Source of the DNA: Bacillota bacterium
Lineage (GTDB): Bacteria; Bacillota; UBA4882; UBA8346
Direction of reading: 5' to 3'
Assembly (NCBI GenBank): GCA_023429995.1
Contig: JAEZCE010000019.1
Coordinates: forward strand, 1 to 64,000
Length of the DNA stretch: 64,000 bases
Every line of letters begins with the position of its first letter. Position 1 is the stretch's first letter. The translations under genes were made by a program, and so were the position numbers. Shown in pieces: positions 1 through 7,586 of this stretch. Under the pieces are notes generated by a model. It made no database searches. It saw only the letters and a list, made by a program, of their open reading frames with translations, and was not told the DNA's origin.

Positions 1-787
1 CATCAGTTAGATTTAAGCCTACTGTAAATGAAGTTGGTTCAGTCGAACCACTAGTACCGGATGCTACACATTCGAGTTGGATATATGGCGAAGCAGACAA
101 GTAACAGATTTGACCAACTGTATAAGCTTTAGAACTAGCCCAACTATTAGTTTGATTAGTAACCCAACTAGGAGCCGCGGCCCCGTTTGATTGCAACAAT
201 TGCCCACTTGTTCCTGTTGTTAACATTCCCGTAATTCCTGCCGCAGATTGATAAAGTATTTGCCCAACACTTCCACCAGCAATATTTGTTGCAGTTGTCG
301 CAGTTGTAGCGTTTCCGACTACATTACCAGTTACATTTCCAGCAACATTAACCGCTATAGTTCCGCTTAACGGATCAGCCCCTCCTTGAATATGTGTGCT
401 TGCATGGCTGGCAGGAGCTACCCCACCAGTAGCTGTTATAGTAACTGTATTTGTACTTGAATCTTGTGACACGGTTATTCCGGTACTTCCAGCAAGAGTA
501 ATATTTCCGCTGCTATTAAATGAAACATTGTTAATAGTCCCCGTTACACCGCCGCCGACGATAGGTGTTTTATTAGCGGTATTAGTTCCAACTAAAGTAT
601 TTAAAAAAGAAGTCTGGCAATTTTGAGCCGCTACGCCTCCAGAAGTACCGTCAACCATTGTTCCACTAGGATTTAAAGAATTCAGTGCGTTAGTTAAATC
701 ATTTTTTATTGGTTCCGGGCCTTGAACTGATCCGGTTGCTTTACTACCTTCCGTGCCTCCAAAAGTACGTGTACATAGTGTTGCCAT
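1..787 (-). CDS. Phage tail fibre/receptor-binding protein, N-terminal part (runs off window)
   Basis: The frame opens with MATLCTRTFGG at 787, its ATG overlapping the TAA of the upstream gene (TAATG), with AAGGAG just upstream. It stays open to position 1, so at least 262 residues. Composition is Ala/Gly/Thr/Asn-rich and low in charge, with the motif SHASTHIQGGADPL near residues 127-140 and a VTGNVVGNATT stretch, both typical of tail fibres and collar-like tail proteins. The GQLLQSNGAAAPSW segment is a common fibre repeat. The C-terminal receptor-binding or chaperone domain is outside the window. Structural role is inferred from composition and position after the nozzle-like gene. Confidence 0.78.
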   Translation of the reverse strand, partial: MATLCTRTFGGTEGSKATGSVQGPEPIKNDLTNALNSLNPSGTMVDGTSGGVAAQNCQTSFLNTLVGTNTANKTPIVGGGVTGTINNVSFNSSGNITLAGSTGITVSQDSSTNTVTITATGGVAPASHASTHIQGGADPLSGTIAVNVAGNVTGNVVGNATTATTATNIAGGSVGQILYQSAAGITGMLTTGTSGQLLQSNGAAAPSWVTNQTNSWASSKAYTVGQICYLSASPYIQLECVASGTSGSTEPTSFTVGLNLTD

Positions 788-3033
788 TATATCTTATCTC
801 CTTTCACTTTAAGTACTTTGTATTCGATGCCATACGAATATACAATACATTCGATATCTTTTTGATTACATGTAAAATAAATTGAGATTCTATGCCCGTT
901 TTCCATTAAACGGCTTCGCGTATTTATTATTGAAGGAGCTCCCCAACGGGTTTCCCCCCACACAGAAGTACCCCAAAGGAAACCGGACGTTTCAGAGGTT
1001 TGGTCAGTTTCATAAACAACTTCGCCATCAACATATACTTTAAAAGAAATCGTGATATTATCAGCAGCATCTGGCGCTTTAAATTCCGTAAAAAGTCTTA
1101 AAAATCGTTTACGATTGAATAGTAATCCTAAATGATATGGTTTACTTTGTACCATTGCCGCAATCGCTGTTCCATCTGCCGCGTTATACCCGGTATTTAA
1201 TTTTAAAATCCGGTTATTGCAAGCTGCATAAATTGTACCGTCCCGCATTGCTAAAAGATGATTGGCGTTAATCCCTGACCATGTTGTAAATGCCTGTGTT
1301 TCCCATTGCAAACAATAAATAATATTATTACGGGTCCCTGATGAATCAGTGCACGCCCAAAGAACACGATTATGAATAGGATCAAAAACACCAGCACTTA
1401 TACCCGGAGTTTTAAAAACGGCTATATCAGTTACAATTTTGTCTTTGGCTAAATTTTTGGTTAAGTAATTGTCTTCCAATGCTACTGTTCCAGTGCCATA
1501 ACCAACTACACTGGGACTCATCACATAAAAGCCGCCGTATCCTAGCCAGCTTAAAGAATTAGGAGTTAAAATAATGCTCTTCTGACTAACGCACCCGTAA
1601 CCTGTAGGTATTTTTTCCCAAGTTGTATCAGAAGAAGGATCGGTACCACGATACATCCATACTGAATTTGAATAAAAAGCAAAAATAGCGTCTCCAAAAG
1701 CGGCTAACCCTTTAACCGGACCATCTCCAGAAGTTGGATAAAGAATAGACTCTTCTTTAAAATAATCAGGTCTTCCTACTTCAGAATAATATACTGCGGC
1801 TTGATTGCTTGTATTACCTGATGCAAAAAAACGCTGAGACTTCGGATGTCTAACCAACATTGTACATTTTTTTACAATATCCACTGCGTTATCAGTTACG
1901 ACAGTGCTGCCGACATTATCCTCATCTTCTAAGCTATCATAAAAAATAGTCGTCGTGTTATCGTATAAAGTACCTACTAATTTCAAGGTGTCTCCACTAG
2001 CAAGAGAACGGTATATATTTCTTCTAGTAACTGTACTATCACTGCTTACGGGAACGGTTATTAAAAAGCCATAAGATGTGGCTGCACTATCAAGTGTAAT
2101 AGTAGTAGTTAACGATTTATCAGATTCATAAAAAATTGTGTTTGTGCTATTGCTTTTTACAAAAGTATAACAAATTTTATAAGTGCCGCTTATCGATGCC
2201 ACATCAAGCACTTCTCCCGCTTCGACTGTTGCAATTGATTTTGTATCTGTATAAGTAGTTGTCGTATTATCGGTAAAAGTAGTAACTAAATGATAATTAT
2301 CTTCGTTTTTTCTAGCTCGATAAAGTTTCCTTTTAACCGCAACCCCATAGGTATCAACCGGGATGTTAGTTATTGCGATCGGATATGAAGTACTTGGATT
2401 TGGAGATTCCAACCAGCCGGTTGAAGTACTAGCTCTAAATTCTAAACCATTTTCTTCGTTATCAGAATTATCGTCATCGGGCATAACAAAAGTAACTTTA
2501 TATTTAAATTTATGTTCGCTTGAACCAGAACTAACAATTGAAAACGCCGGAACTGTATAAGCTATTACACTTAACGTAGCCGTTGGAGTTGCCACCTTAA
2601 TTCCTCCTGTCACCGTCCCGTCATAATAGTTATAATACGTTCCATTGCAATACAACAAAGTATCATTATCGTAAGAGAATCCGGCGCTTGTTGTCCCGAT
2701 ATCCTTGATAAGAGTCGTTGTTCCATCCGTCTGGCTTATCTTATATAGCTTGGTCCCAATAATGCCCACTAGTAAATCCGTGCCATCATTCTTGGTATAT
2801 TCCACTAATTGTTCAACCTGTTCGCCGTAAGATGTACTGTTTAAATATGATTCTCCTAACCTACGCGTAAACCCGCCTTGATTATTAATCACCACATTGT
2901 CGGCGGTGTCGATTGAATTTTCCGGCCTATTATCAGGCGCTAGATCATGGCAAAGACCATACCGGAAATCGTTGTAAATTTTCAAAGGTAATTTATATCT
3001 CGAACCACCAGCCCCGGTCGTACCATCGGCCAT
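787..3033 (-). CDS. Phage tail nozzle/stabilisation-like protein (748 aa)
   Basis: Large beta-rich protein with little helix. The opening (DNVVINNQGGFTRRLGE, about residues 45-62) resembles the start of podovirus tail nozzle or tail-stabilisation proteins, where an early 'N..G.l.RRpG' segment precedes a beta-propeller-like body. Repeated Thr/Asp strands (TTTTYTDT, TTTIFYDS) suggest internal domain duplication around residues 255-355. It lies between the 194-aa connector-like gene and the tail fibre and is translationally coupled to the latter. Assignment to nozzle rather than another tail-tip protein is moderate; a structure prediction would decide. Confidence 0.6.
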   Translation of the reverse strand: MADGTTGAGGSRYKLPLKIYNDFRYGLCHDLAPDNRPENSIDTADNVVINNQGGFTRRLGESYLNSTSYGEQVEQLVEYTKNDGTDLLVGIIGTKLYKISQTDGTTTLIKDIGTTSAGFSYDNDTLLYCNGTYYNYYDGTVTGGIKVATPTATLSVIAYTVPAFSIVSSGSSEHKFKYKVTFVMPDDDNSDNEENGLEFRASTSTGWLESPNPSTSYPIAITNIPVDTYGVAVKRKLYRARKNEDNYHLVTTFTDNTTTTYTDTKSIATVEAGEVLDVASISGTYKICYTFVKSNSTNTIFYESDKSLTTTITLDSAATSYGFLITVPVSSDSTVTRRNIYRSLASGDTLKLVGTLYDNTTTIFYDSLEDEDNVGSTVVTDNAVDIVKKCTMLVRHPKSQRFFASGNTSNQAAVYYSEVGRPDYFKEESILYPTSGDGPVKGLAAFGDAIFAFYSNSVWMYRGTDPSSDTTWEKIPTGYGCVSQKSIILTPNSLSWLGYGGFYVMSPSVVGYGTGTVALEDNYLTKNLAKDKIVTDIAVFKTPGISAGVFDPIHNRVLWACTDSSGTRNNIIYCLQWETQAFTTWSGINANHLLAMRDGTIYAACNNRILKLNTGYNAADGTAIAAMVQSKPYHLGLLFNRKRFLRLFTEFKAPDAADNITISFKVYVDGEVVYETDQTSETSGFLWGTSVWGETRWGAPSIINTRSRLMENGHRISIYFTCNQKDIECIVYSYGIEYKVLKVKGDKI

Positions 3034-3053
3034 ATTTAATCACCACCAATCTT

Positions 3054-3638
3054 TTAAGAATCCTCAAAAGTATCCTCATAATTGCTAATATTTTTATAAT
3101 ATTTGTTCCCTGACCTAATCACAGTCGCAGAACTAGGTGACTTCCTATTACTAATTGAAAGCGCTGCCCTGGCAACGTCTCGCAAGAAGTCCTGCTCAAG
3201 ATTCTTTTGCCCGTCTGGGTTTGCGTCATCATCAGCCAACTTTGCAAAACCAATCAAATAGGTAACTAAAGGCTGTTCGAATATTGGATGCAAATCAATA
3301 GTCGTATCCAAAGTCGATATTTCTGTCGGCATAACTTTAATCAAAAGCGTATATGTATCGGTATCATCGAACCGTATTGATCGCGGATCGTAACTTTCCC
3401 AATCGTCGTAAATTAATCCATTTGAGTCCTTCACCCACTTAATAGAGGTACAACTCGCATTCGTAGTATTGAATGTAGTCGTATCCGTGGGTGCAATTGT
3501 CATCGTTGTGTATTTCATTGCACTGTCGCCAATGAGCCCTAAAGCCCTATTAATGGCATAAATAACCAGTGCGTCATCTAGGGATTCATCGTAATAAACT
3601 ACTGCTATATTCATAACGTCACGTGCTGTAAAAGACAT
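3054..3638 (-). CDS. Phage head-tail adaptor/connector-like protein (194 aa)
   Basis: Starts MSFTARDVMNIAVVYYDES with a helical N-terminus (DALVIYAINRALGLIGDSAM), a beta middle containing WVKDSNGLIYDDWESYDPRSIRF, and a helical segment around HPIFEQPLVTYLIGFAKLADDD. Acidic helix-sheet-helix proteins of this size immediately downstream of capsid genes are generally head completion or adaptor proteins (gp6/gp4-type). It is followed by the nozzle-like protein with a 20-nt gap, consistent with a stacked portal-adaptor-nozzle tail. Function is inferred from position and size only. Confidence 0.55.
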   Translation of the reverse strand: MSFTARDVMNIAVVYYDESLDDALVIYAINRALGLIGDSAMKYTTMTIAPTDTTTFNTTNASCTSIKWVKDSNGLIYDDWESYDPRSIRFDDTDTYTLLIKVMPTEISTLDTTIDLHPIFEQPLVTYLIGFAKLADDDANPDGQKNLEQDFLRDVARAALSISNRKSPSSATVIRSGNKYYKNISNYEDTFEDS

Positions 3639-3660
3639 ATTAACACCACCTTGAATGGCA

Positions 3661-3690
3661 AAATAGAAAAGGAGCGGTTTTGCCCGCTCC
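3661..3690 (-). terminator. Intrinsic terminator downstream of the 90-aa head gene
   Basis: Stem GGAGCGG/CCGCTCC (7 bp, 6-nt loop) followed on the - strand by a TTTTCTATTTT tract. It lies about 75 nt beyond the stop of the gene at 3765 and before the connector gene, so it interrupts the late operon. Confidence 0.75.
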
Positions 3691-3764
3691 TTATTACATT
3701 TTTAATTTCTTTACCTGCTTAAGCAGTTTTTAATTCTTATTTCGCGAGTTGAAGAGCCGCCCGC

Positions 3765-4037
3765 TCAATTCAATAGAATGTATCGGAAAGTACCTGCGCC
3801 TTCATAGTGTAAGGTAGTTCCTAAAACATTAAGATCCAAATCATTACCGTTTGAAACATAAATTGGTTTTTCCGCACCCGAAATATTTTCATCAATTGTA
3901 AAAGTCATTTCGCTTGTTGCGTCCGTGCAATCAATAATGATCCGTTTAAATCCAGTCGTGACAATCGTTCTATCTGTAGTATCCGCATCGGTCTTCTTAC
4001 CGGCAGCTACTAATTTTGAAACTATATTGGATTCCAA
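3765..4037 (-). CDS. Small beta-rich phage head/decoration-like protein (90 aa)
   Basis: TTG start preceded by GAAAGGTGG. The sequence is almost all strand-forming (RTIVTTGFKRIIIDCTD, EMTFTIDENISG, DLDLNVLGTTLHYEG) with no recognisable motif. Genes of this size between the capsid and connector genes often encode head decoration or head-fibre proteins. It sits between two intrinsic terminators, so its expression relative to its neighbours may be tuned. Function not recognised. Confidence 0.55.
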   Translation of the reverse strand: MESNIVSKLVAAGKKTDADTTDRTIVTTGFKRIIIDCTDATSEMTFTIDENISGAEKPIYVSNGNDLDLNVLGTTLHYEGAGTFRYILLN

Positions 4038-4110
4038 TGTTTAACGCCACCTTTCAAAAATAGGCGATAAAAGCTCGGCCTTTACAAAAATACACCGCAT
4101 GGCAAAGAGG

Positions 4111-4148
4111 CCTATAAAAAAGTAAAGGAAGACCGAATCTTCCCTTAC
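4111..4148 (-). terminator. Intrinsic terminator overlapping the end of the 107-aa gene
   Basis: Arms 4122-4132 and 4138-4148 form an 11-bp stem on the - strand (one G-U pair) with a 5-nt loop, followed by TTTTTTA. The stop codon of the upstream gene (4145) lies inside the stem. Confidence 0.8.
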
Positions 4149-4468
4149 CTACCCACCGCGATATATCGAACAGATATAGCACTTAAATCAGTAGCGGCGG
4201 TTACTTCTGCGGTAGTCGAACCGACAGTATAAGCCATTACAGCCCCGGTACTCGGAACATATTTTAATAAATATCCCGGATATTGAGTGAAAAAGACATC
4301 AATAACGGCTTTGAATCCGGCAGGTTTTGTAAAAGTATCTCCGCCAGTTGCATAGCTACTAGATAAAGCCATTGTTCCTATTTGTAATTTAGGTCTATCC
4401 AGCCCGACCGCCATCATAGGAGTGTCCCCGGCAGAATTTTGCTGCGGGGTTAAAGTTACAGTTCCCAT
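4145..4468 (-). CDS. Phage head-associated protein (107 aa), probable minor capsid/decoration
   Basis: Beta-rich small protein starting MGTVTLTPQQNSAGD. The middle and end (FTKPAGFKAVIDVFF, then a Pro-Gly-Tyr segment and ...SAISVRYIAVGR) have the pattern of small proteins encoded next to major capsid genes in short-tailed and long-tailed phages; I do not recognise a named family. Strong AGGAGG ribosome binding site. Its stop codon is inside an intrinsic terminator, suggesting it ends a transcript subset. Confidence 0.6.
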   Translation of the reverse strand: MGTVTLTPQQNSAGDTPMMAVGLDRPKLQIGTMALSSSYATGGDTFTKPAGFKAVIDVFFTQYPGYLLKYVPSTGAVMAYTVGSTTAEVTAATDLSAISVRYIAVGR

Positions 4469-4484
4469 ATATAATCAACCTCCT

Positions 4485-4820
4485 TTAAGTCAATTCGATC
4501 ATTGATTTGCCATATTCAGGAGCGGTACGAAGGAAATTAATTTCCTCAGGATCAGAAGTCGTAAAGATACCATTTTCAAAAATAATATGTTTCCCTTTTT
4601 TAAATCTGCGCTGGCCATCGGGTAAAGGGAAAGTTTCATCCGGCACCATGGTATAACGCATTCCAAAAAACTTGTTTGAAAACGTAACCTTTTCAACTGG
4701 ATTCACTTCGTCCTTTTTAACTTCAATATTTTTTTCAGCAGATTCCTTCACAACTTCGGCATTCAAAGCCTGCACATTTTTAATTGAAGCTTTAGCTCCT
4801 TTTTTTGGTCTTCCAGCCAT
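4485..4820 (-). CDS. Phage head protein of unknown function (111 aa), basic N-terminus
   Basis: Starts MAGRPKKGAKASIKNV, an AT-hook-like basic tail with the GRPKK core, followed by a charged helix and a compact C-terminal domain (KFFGMRYTMVPDETFPLPDG, RRFKKGKHIIFENG, SDPEEINFLRTAPEYG). Good site GGAGG before ATG. Placed directly after the major capsid gene. The C-terminal half resembles small proteins found beside capsid genes in many phages, but I cannot name a function. A DNA-contacting or head-tail joining role is possible and unproven. Confidence 0.55.
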   Translation of the reverse strand: MAGRPKKGAKASIKNVQALNAEVVKESAEKNIEVKKDEVNPVEKVTFSNKFFGMRYTMVPDETFPLPDGQRRFKKGKHIIFENGIFTTSDPEEINFLRTAPEYGKSMIELT

Positions 4821-4839
4821 AATAAAATTCCTCCATAAA

Positions 4840-4868
4840 ATTTTTAAAGGGAGAGCATTGGCCCTCCC
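4840..4868 (-). terminator. Weak intrinsic terminator after the major capsid gene
   Basis: Stem GGGAGGGC/GCTCTCCC (8 bp with one G-U, loop CAAT) followed on the - strand by TTTAAAAATTTT, starting about 10 nt after the capsid stop codon. The T-tract is imperfect, so partial read-through is likely. Confidence 0.6.
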
Positions 4869-4877
4869 TCATATTGA

Positions 4878-6071
4878 TCAAGCAGTTACACCGTACAAAT
4901 AAGCATGGGTTTTTTCCAAACGGCACTCTAAGGTATACATACCCCAAATTTCATCCATGTGGCCATGGAAGTCAGGGGATTGGATATCCCTATCAAGTTT
5001 GGTACTATAGCCGCTAAAGGTCTTCAATTTAAGATTCTTCATATGGACGCCCAAACCAGAACCGTTGTAATAGTTCTCCATTGCCAGAGAACGGGTTAAA
5101 TAAAGATCGCCGTAAGGGGTACGATAAATTCTCAATTTCATACCATAAGTGTCGTCACCATTGGTGGTTTCTAACCGCCCCAAAGCATAGTTATTGATTT
5201 GAGTCAATACTCTCGGAGAAGCTACCAACAAAGCGGGACTAGAATCATACCTAAATAACGGTTCACAGAATTGGCTCATGAAATCAGCCTCAGCCATGAG
5301 GCCGCCAACGTTCCAAACGTTAGTTGAAACAAAGGTTGAAACAATACCGCCCATAGTTTTGCGCATATTCGTAGAATCGGTTTGACGCGCGCCGTATAAA
5401 CATGCAAGTTCCAATTTCATCCGATGTTCGAGCATCTTTTCTTTGGTCATTCTATCACGTTCATCTTCGTTGGTAAGCAACGCAGCACCGGCAGAAGTAA
5501 GCGTGGTAATGAACGGGGTACGAATTTCCTGAACATAGTTATATTTCTGGGTCGGTTGAAACTTAGTTGCGCCAGGAACAGAACTGCCCTCAGTCATTGC
5601 ATTACCTAAAACTACAAAATAAGCACCGGTAGTTAATGCCGTAGCGGTACCAGACCACGCACGGGAAGCAACAGTGAAAGAGGTATTACTCGGAACAGTT
5701 GCAACGATTACATACTCACCAGTAGCCGGGAAATATACCAAGTCACTGGGCTGTAAAATTGAAGAATCTGCAACAGTAAAAGTAAGAACTGCATTAGTGT
5801 GCGCGGCACTAACAGTTCCCCAACGTCCGAACGGTTCACTATCATACCAATAAATAGTATCTTGGTTCGTGGTTTCTTTGCTAATCTGCATCAAAATAGC
5901 AGTAAAAGGGCTAGCGTCAGGCACTAAACGCGCGATAGTGCTTTCGACGTCTTGTTTTTTACGAGTAGTATCTAAATCATATGAAGTCACCGTGGCGGCT
6001 CCGAACATGAGATAAATAGGTAAACAAAACGCCATTCCAATCAGTTTAAATAATTTTTTGAAAATCTTCAT
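4878..6071 (-). CDS. Major capsid protein (HK97-fold type, SU10/DUF5309-like)
   Basis: 397 residues from the ATG at 6071, which lies 9 nt after GGAGG; a TTG one codon upstream is less well spaced. The body (TTRKKQDVESTIARLVPDASPF, NYVQEIRTPFITT, KEKMLEHRMKLELACLYG, LRIYRTPYGDLYLTRSL) matches the layout of major capsid proteins of the SU10/DUF5309 group: N-arm, long 'spine' helix rich in Lys/Glu, then an A-domain ending in a beta strand. The gene follows the scaffold gene, as expected. The first 30 residues form a basic-hydrophobic segment that looks like a membrane signal, which is unusual for a capsid protein. Confidence 0.8.
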   Translation of the reverse strand: MKIFKKLFKLIGMAFCLPIYLMFGAATVTSYDLDTTRKKQDVESTIARLVPDASPFTAILMQISKETTNQDTIYWYDSEPFGRWGTVSAAHTNAVLTFTVADSSILQPSDLVYFPATGEYVIVATVPSNTSFTVASRAWSGTATALTTGAYFVVLGNAMTEGSSVPGATKFQPTQKYNYVQEIRTPFITTLTSAGAALLTNEDERDRMTKEKMLEHRMKLELACLYGARQTDSTNMRKTMGGIVSTFVSTNVWNVGGLMAEADFMSQFCEPLFRYDSSPALLVASPRVLTQINNYALGRLETTNGDDTYGMKLRIYRTPYGDLYLTRSLAMENYYNGSGLGVHMKNLKLKTFSGYSTKLDRDIQSPDFHGHMDEIWGMYTLECRLEKTHAYLYGVTA

Positions 6072-6102
6072 CAATAAACACCTCCGTAATATGTAGGGAA
6101 AT

Positions 6103-6136
6103 AAAAAAGCGACGGAGGTTTTTAACCTTGTCGCTT
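6103..6136 (-). terminator. Intrinsic terminator between scaffold and capsid genes
   Basis: Nested stem AAGCGAC/GTCGCTT plus AGGTT/AACCT with a 3-nt loop, followed on the - strand by TTTTTTAT. The scaffold stop codon (6135-6137) is inside the stem and the capsid ribosome binding site lies 18 nt beyond the T-tract. Confidence 0.85.
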
Positions 6137-7154
6137 AGCCAAAGATCCCTTTCCCTTTGGTTTCTGATTTCATAATTCTTTCAAGTACATCATCTACTTC
6201 GTTTTCAGGAGCTTGTTCTTTTGGGGCTCCCGTTCCCGATGAAGTCATCGAAGTTGATTTCTTCACCGCGGTGGTTTGCTGTTTGGTTTCCGCCGCTTTA
6301 CCTTCGACTAATTTTTTGAGATTTGAAAATTCGTGTTCGCGTTTTACATCTCGATACAATCTTCGAAAACTACGTTCTGGATTATCATCTGGGTAATCAT
6401 CAGGGTTGTCGCGTAATAATGTCATCATTTCTTTTTGTATTTCTGGATTATCAAAGTCGCCGTCACCATGTTCCAAAATATCCTGCCGAATTTTTTCTTT
6501 GGCAGTATTAATCAGATTCATCTTTTCCTGTTGCTTTTGTATCGCCTGCGCGCTTTCGGTAACTGGCTGAATAGCTTTAAGAATTTTTTCTTCGGCGGGC
6601 TTCAATTTGCGGTCAATGTTGCTTTCAATAAGATTTGTTAACATTTTAATAAAATCTTTGGGGTTATCAACCAGCTTTTCGACGATACTTTCATCAATTT
6701 CCGGCTCCGGCTCCGCGATTGGTTCTTCAGCTTTTTGAACAGGAGGCTGCTGGAAAACGCTTAATTTGTCAAGCTTTTCTAGAATAGCCTGAACTTCCGG
6801 GGAAATCTTGGCCTTTTTAGGCTGTTCTTCATAATCCCCTTTAAATAAGCGCTCTTGAGCTTTCTGATAATAGCTTTCGGCCTCGCTTATCGTCATTTTA
6901 TCGACGTCAATTTTGTCACCTATCTTTTGGGCTATATTTATAACGCCCTTAAAAAGACCGCCCTCCGTTTTGTATTTGTTGGCAAATAACCTTTCCGATT
7001 GAGCGGTAGTTTCGTTTTCTTCTGATTGTTCTCGATTATTTTCTTCTTGATTTTCTTCGGTTTGTACCTCGCCGTTTACCTCAGAGTTTTCCTGGGTAGG
7101 CTGAACCTCTTCTGGGGTTTCCAGTGTAATAGGTTCGGTATCAAAAATAGCCAT
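6135..7154 (-). CDS. Phage head scaffolding protein
   Basis: 339 residues, strongly acidic and Glu/Gln-rich with long predicted coiled-coil segments (e.g. residues 25-60 and 150-230) and a basic C-terminal patch. This is the normal signature of internal scaffolding proteins that guide procapsid assembly and are then released. It lies between the portal-side small genes and the major capsid gene, the canonical position. It contains a DNPDDYPDDNPERSFRRLYRD segment before the C-terminal helix. No protease motif is visible, so it is probably a pure scaffold. Confidence 0.8.
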   Translation of the reverse strand: MAIFDTEPITLETPEEVQPTQENSEVNGEVQTEENQEENNREQSEENETTAQSERLFANKYKTEGGLFKGVINIAQKIGDKIDVDKMTISEAESYYQKAQERLFKGDYEEQPKKAKISPEVQAILEKLDKLSVFQQPPVQKAEEPIAEPEPEIDESIVEKLVDNPKDFIKMLTNLIESNIDRKLKPAEEKILKAIQPVTESAQAIQKQQEKMNLINTAKEKIRQDILEHGDGDFDNPEIQKEMMTLLRDNPDDYPDDNPERSFRRLYRDVKREHEFSNLKKLVEGKAAETKQQTTAVKKSTSMTSSGTGAPKEQAPENEVDDVLERIMKSETKGKGIFG

Positions 7155-7155
7155 A

Positions 7156-7389
7156 TTATTTTTTCTCCTCTCGTGTAACTGCTTTGACTGCGCTATTGAC
7201 GCAATCTAATATAAAACGCATTCCTTTTAACTCGCCAAGTTCATGATTAACTTGGGCTAAATCGGTTTGCGGATTATCAACAAGATCTTTTATAATAGCT
7301 TCAATATGCTTGTCGATAAGTTCGCGCAAGGTTTGGTATCCTGGCGCTGTTGCAATACCGGCAATCAAATTATTTTTTGAAATTTCCAT
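7156..7389 (-). CDS. Small helical phage protein (77 aa), unknown function
   Basis: Helical, starts MEISKNNLIAGIATAPGYQTL and continues with ELIDKHIEAIIKDLVDN and HELGELKGMRFILDCVNSA. Its ATG overlaps the stop of the preceding gene and it ends 2 nt before the scaffold start, so it is translated as part of the head operon. The 'LGELKGMRFIL' segment recurs in small phage head proteins placed between portal and scaffold. Function not known. Confidence 0.6.
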   Translation of the reverse strand: MEISKNNLIAGIATAPGYQTLRELIDKHIEAIIKDLVDNPQTDLAQVNHELGELKGMRFILDCVNSAVKAVTREEKK

Positions 7390-7586
7390 TACTTTTTACC
7401 TTTCTTTTTCGAGGTTTTCTTTTGAACAGGTTGCGCCAAAGAGGCCATCATCATCGTTACTTTAGGTTTCATCTCTTGCCTACGTTGCATCATTTTATCC
7501 ATTAAACCCATTTTGCCCATTGATTCCATTTTCTGCTTCATTGCCGACGATTTCCCCGCTGGGTATGCTTTGCCCGATTGATTCAT
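7389..7586 (-). CDS. Met/Lys-rich small protein overlapping the portal gene
   Basis: 65 residues from the ATG at 7586 (GGTGGG seven nt upstream; other in-frame starts exist at 7592 and 7610). Extremely Met-, Lys- and Gln-rich (MESMGKMGLMDKMMQRRQEM) and ends in a polybasic tail KKTSKKKGKK. The first 92 nt overlap the 3' end of the portal gene in another frame, and its stop overlaps the next ATG, so it fits the operon. Basic tail suggests nucleic acid or scaffold contact. No family recognised. Confidence 0.5.
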   Translation of the reverse strand: MNQSGKAYPAGKSSAMKQKMESMGKMGLMDKMMQRRQEMKPKVTMMMASLAQPVQKKTSKKKGKK

